Positions 61,421 to 64,000 of a DNA stretch of 64,000 nucleotides are shown piece by piece; position 1 is the first letter of the stretch; each line of letters begins with the position of its first letter. The stretch covers positions 1 to 64,000 of the forward strand of contig QZKD01000028.1 of the NCBI GenBank assembly GCA_003605085.1, read 5' to 3'. The notes under the pieces were generated by a model that did not search any database, was not told the origin of the DNA, and worked only from the letters and a program-made list of their open reading frames with translations. A program made the position numbers and the translations under genes. Source of the stretch: Acholeplasma sp. (GTDB lineage: Bacteria > Bacillota_I > Bacilli_A > Acholeplasmatales > Acholeplasmataceae).

Positions 61421-61426
61421 TATAAT
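61421..61426 (+). promoter_or_regulatory. -10 element of the pilin-like cluster
   Basis: TATAAT lies 29 bases before the probable TTG start at 61450. No convincing -35 hexamer is seen. Confidence 0.5.
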
Positions 61427-61449
61427 AAGTCTAAAGGGGTGTGATTGCT

Positions 61450-61908
61450 TTGTTTAAACTTAATAAGCTTGGATTCTCCACCTTAGAAGCGATTGCATCC
61501 GTTGTAATTATTTCGCTTGTTTTGGTTGCAGCAGTGACGATAACCATCAATTTGCGCAATCAAACCATTGCTACAGAAAAGCGTTTTGAAGCTGTTGAAG
61601 CAGGTACAAGAATCAGAACGAATATCTCAACCAATGCAGATTATGATCTCGTGAAAGCATGGCTTGATCTTACTCCAGGCGAGGAAGTCACTTTTAATGT
61701 CAATTCGTGTGATGAGATGCTTTTTAATTGCAGTGTCATCTTTAATGTTTTAGTCAATGATACAGTGTATGATGAAGAAATTACGATCGTTTTTCCTCAA
61801 ACAGATGACTCTATTGAATATAAGATCATTCATTATCAAATTTTAATTGTCTATTACAACTCACGTGATGTCCTCATCGAAGGTATGATTTATGATACCT
61901 ATGCATAA
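61450..61908 (+). CDS. Type IV pilin-like (pseudopilin) protein 1
   Basis: A 152-residue protein with a prepilin N-terminus: a short basic leader MFKLNKLG, then FSTLEAIASVVIISLVLVAA, with Glu at position 5 of the mature part as prepilin peptidases require. The rest is a small globular domain with two Cys (NSCDEMLFNC), possibly a disulfide. The start is taken as TTG 61450, 10 bases from AAAGGGG; the GTG at 61441 is too close. First of a cluster of at least four genes. Confidence 0.75.
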   Translation: MFKLNKLGFSTLEAIASVVIISLVLVAAVTITINLRNQTIATEKRFEAVEAGTRIRTNISTNADYDLVKAWLDLTPGEEVTFNVNSCDEMLFNCSVIFNVLVNDTVYDEEITIVFPQTDDSIEYKIIHYQILIVYYNSRDVLIEGMIYDTYA

Positions 61909-62473
61909 AAAAGGTATTACCCTTGTTGAACTGCTTGCTGCGATTGTGATTATGGGAATCGCAACTGCACTTATTGTCCAAATTGTGGGTTTACTATTGA
62001 ATGCATCAGAAAAAGCGTTGAATAACGCACGAGCAAATACGCAAGGCATGGTGACAGTCGAAATATTGGAAAGCACCATGAGACAATTTGAACCTACCGA
62101 TATATCGTTTTGTGTGGGTAGTGCAGAGTGTATTATTCTTGAAAAACATTTTATCGATGAAGTGGTAGGTGAAAGTATTGTCACCACCAATTATGTTCCA
62201 CCATTATTATTGACGATAGAACTCATCGACGGTGTTTTTGAAATCAATAATAACGAACAGTTATCTGAAGCAGGACCTAGTGATTTTGTTATTTTATCCT
62301 CATCTACCCTTAGGGTTTTAAATGCTTCAGGAAATGAAATCATCAATGAGATATCTTTTATCAATGGTGCACAAGTCACTGTTGAGATTAGCATCCATAT
62401 AGCCACGGATCTTGATAGTGATGAAATTTATTCGTACACTGCGTCGTATACGTTTAATATCGATATTAGGTAA
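61892..62473 (+). CDS. Type IV pilin-like (pseudopilin) protein 2
   Basis: A 193-residue protein. The leader MIPMHKKG is cleaved before ITLVELLAAIVIMGIATALI, a textbook prepilin site with Glu5. The C-terminal domain of about 150 residues has two Cys (ISFCVGSAEC). ATG at 61892 is 8 bases after AAGG and overlaps the previous gene by 17 bases. It is probably a minor pilin of a type IV pilus, competence or secretion-like machine. Confidence 0.82.
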   Translation: MIPMHKKGITLVELLAAIVIMGIATALIVQIVGLLLNASEKALNNARANTQGMVTVEILESTMRQFEPTDISFCVGSAECIILEKHFIDEVVGESIVTTNYVPPLLLTIELIDGVFEINNNEQLSEAGPSDFVILSSSTLRVLNASGNEIINEISFINGAQVTVEISIHIATDLDSDEIYSYTASYTFNIDIR

Positions 62474-62496
62474 CTCCCCGAAGGAGAGTGAAAAGT

Positions 62497-63633
62497 ATGA
62501 ACATATTCAAACATAAAAAAGGATCTGCTTTACCTACAGTGATTGCGATAACAACACTTCTTTTAGGTGCAGCAGCTACCTTGATGGTAACAGCAGTCGA
62601 GCAAGCGCGATTGGTGGAAAAAAACATTGAAAAAACCGAAGAATACAATAATGCGATCTATCGTGTAGATGCATCCATGCAAATTATTATGCGTGAACTA
62701 AGTAATGATCCAGATTACCTAAAAAACGCAAGCAATGTCACAGCTATCGAAACCTACCTTGGTGTAACCATTACACCATCGGATAGTTATACCCTTTATA
62801 GTGTGACTCAAGCCTATACAGATACACAGATCATCAATAGTTATCTGAGCACAACAGGTGAAGTCACCCTCCCAGAAGAAGAACAAGACAATCTTGAAAA
62901 CTTTATCCCCGTGGTGGATCCTGAGCAAGCAGATGAGGTTGCACTGGATACGGCAACTAGTCTTATCGAGATATACACGGAAACGCATAGTATTGATTCG
63001 ATTGAAAATGTCGATAATAACAAAACGATATCCGATTTGGTGGTCGATGTTTGGAATAGTGATAGTTTTACGACCATCTCAAGTAGTAATACCTTTCGAA
63101 ATGGTGGAACCATTGATGATCATTATGTGTTTACGGGCAATTTCACATTAAATGCTGGTAAAACATTGGTTATAGAAGAGGGATATATTCTCTTTATTAA
63201 AGGAAGCATCATTGTGCGTGAGGGTGCTAAATTATACGGTAATGTTGTCGTTTCTGGTGGAGCGACATTCCGGTATAAAAAGAATACATCAACAACATTT
63301 GAAGGTACGCTTTATGCTGATGAGAAAATCAATATTGATAATCCTCTACAACTAGGGACTTCTACACGCCCCACATTTATGTTTTCTGAAAAAGATATTA
63401 CCGCCGATTATAGTCTTAATGGGTATGGTTATTTTATCTGTGATGATTTCAGTGCTGAAAATGGTTCTATTACTGGAGGAATTATCGCAAATGATATAAG
63501 TCTTGATGGCTTAAAGATTGAGTCATTTAACTTAATGACGATTTATGATAAATTTTTTGATTATGCGCTTCCTCTATCGCTTCAAGGTGGATCAGATGGA
63601 AACTTTGTCTATACGAATCCGAAGATAGGATAA
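62497..63633 (+). CDS. PilX-like minor pilin with beta-helix tail
   Basis: A 378-residue protein. After the leader FKHKKG comes SALPTVIAITTLLLGAAATL, a PilX/GspK-type segment lacking the usual Glu5. The middle is helical and acidic. The last 150 residues have short repeated turns (GYILFIKGSIIVREGAKLYG, NVVVSGGATF) typical of a right-handed beta-helix or bactofilin-like fold. ATG at 62497 is preceded by AAGGAGAG. It could be the tip protein of the pilus. Confidence 0.72.
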   Translation: MNIFKHKKGSALPTVIAITTLLLGAAATLMVTAVEQARLVEKNIEKTEEYNNAIYRVDASMQIIMRELSNDPDYLKNASNVTAIETYLGVTITPSDSYTLYSVTQAYTDTQIINSYLSTTGEVTLPEEEQDNLENFIPVVDPEQADEVALDTATSLIEIYTETHSIDSIENVDNNKTISDLVVDVWNSDSFTTISSSNTFRNGGTIDDHYVFTGNFTLNAGKTLVIEEGYILFIKGSIIVREGAKLYGNVVVSGGATFRYKKNTSTTFEGTLYADEKINIDNPLQLGTSTRPTFMFSEKDITADYSLNGYGYFICDDFSAENGSITGGIIANDISLDGLKIESFNLMTIYDKFFDYALPLSLQGGSDGNFVYTNPKIG

Positions 63634-63648
63634 CCATAGGAGGATTGA

Positions 63649-64000
63649 ATGAGGATACAATTGGGAATGTTTAAAAAGAATCTTTATTGGATCATTAGTG
63701 TTATCCTATTTGGTCTAGTGACCATTTTTTCTGCGGTGATGTTAATCACTTTAGAAGTGAGTGCTGAAGCAGATGAAACGAGCATTGGATTTATCTTTTT
63801 AGGTAATCGAAGCGAAGATGAGAAAGAAACGGTTATTTTACAAGGCATTCAAACATGGAAAGATCAAGCTCAATATACCCTACGCTATCAGGGTTATCAA
63901 GTCCCAATTGATCTTGATATTTTCGTTTTTAATATTGAAGAAACGATAAATGGTCTTGTGGTGAATCAAAATAATCCTGCGATTTTCACCATTTTAGAAT
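63649..64000 (+). CDS. Membrane-anchored protein at window end (partial)
   Basis: ATG at 63649 follows TAGGAGG. The visible 117 residues have one membrane segment (about 14-34) and then an extracytoplasmic domain starting ETSIGFIFLGNRSED. It has no prepilin site. It runs off the window, so the family cannot be set. Its place after three pilin-like genes suggests an envelope role in the same machine. Confidence 0.65.
   Translation, partial: MRIQLGMFKKNLYWIISVILFGLVTIFSAVMLITLEVSAEADETSIGFIFLGNRSEDEKETVILQGIQTWKDQAQYTLRYQGYQVPIDLDIFVFNIEETINGLVVNQNNPAIFTILE

Overview
The window is AT-rich, uses TGA as a stop (for example at 26200 and 32092-33306 neighbours end conventionally), and carries a low-GC Gram-positive gene set: dnaG-rpoD-trmK, phoH-ybeY-cdd-era-recO-glyQS, rpsU, secG, rsmE, and both PPi- and ATP-dependent phosphofructokinase with pyruvate phosphate dikinase. 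This fits a Bacillota/Mycoplasmatota lineage that kept the standard code, such as Acholeplasmatales or Izemoplasmatales. The exact taxon is inferred, not proven.

Layout. 1-490: the end of one membrane protein and a glycosyltransferase-like gene that is cut off where pfp begins. 495-11835: a glycolysis block (pfp and pfkA divergent, ppdK, pyk) interrupted by a lipoprotein and a heterodimeric ABC exporter with a MarR regulator. 11949-18815: Na/phosphate symporter, uvrB, an SGNH hydrolase, a Sel1-repeat protein and small membrane proteins. 18849-25114: pepT, a three-gene SHOCT-like/DUF2089 operon and a second heterodimeric ABC exporter. 25205-30516: aldo/keto reductase, then a metal operon (ZIP transporter, DtxR-family repressor, two MgtE paralogues) with a clear operator-like palindrome. 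30588-36806: M32 carboxypeptidase, serine dehydratase, rRNA methyltransferase, MBL hydrolase, cysK-cysE. 36919-46620: the conserved housekeeping run. 46704-50807: a second MarR plus heterodimeric ABC exporter locus, paralogous to the first.

At 50861-50937 lies an intact tRNA-Arg(TCT). Its last 46 bases plus the next three are repeated exactly at 60359-60407, so 50892-60407 is a genomic island of about 9.5 kb integrated at the tRNA. Its own tyrosine recombinase (51337-52211, minus strand) is broken by several frameshifts and a stop. The island holds an XRE regulator, mostly unknown small membrane proteins, an IS3-type transposase remnant, a PASTA lipoprotein, a membrane-anchored HNH/zinc-ribbon protein, a TM2/SHOCT protein and a second tRNA scar (3' part of a tRNA-Phe at 58059-58107).

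The most striking content is a CRESS-DNA-type replication initiator (55040-56155, HUH endonuclease plus SF3 helicase). It sits between two same-orientation copies of the 17-bp repeat TAGTGYAYAGTTACAAT (54949 and 56208), both able to form a 5-bp stem with TTAC in the loop, as in rolling-circle origins. A third copy at 54346 bounds an adjacent 603-bp unit holding one membrane-protein gene. This looks like a minimal integrated Rep replicon of about 1.26 kb with a possible satellite unit beside it.

After the island come a HAD phosphatase and the start of a type IV pilin-like cluster (61450 to the window end).
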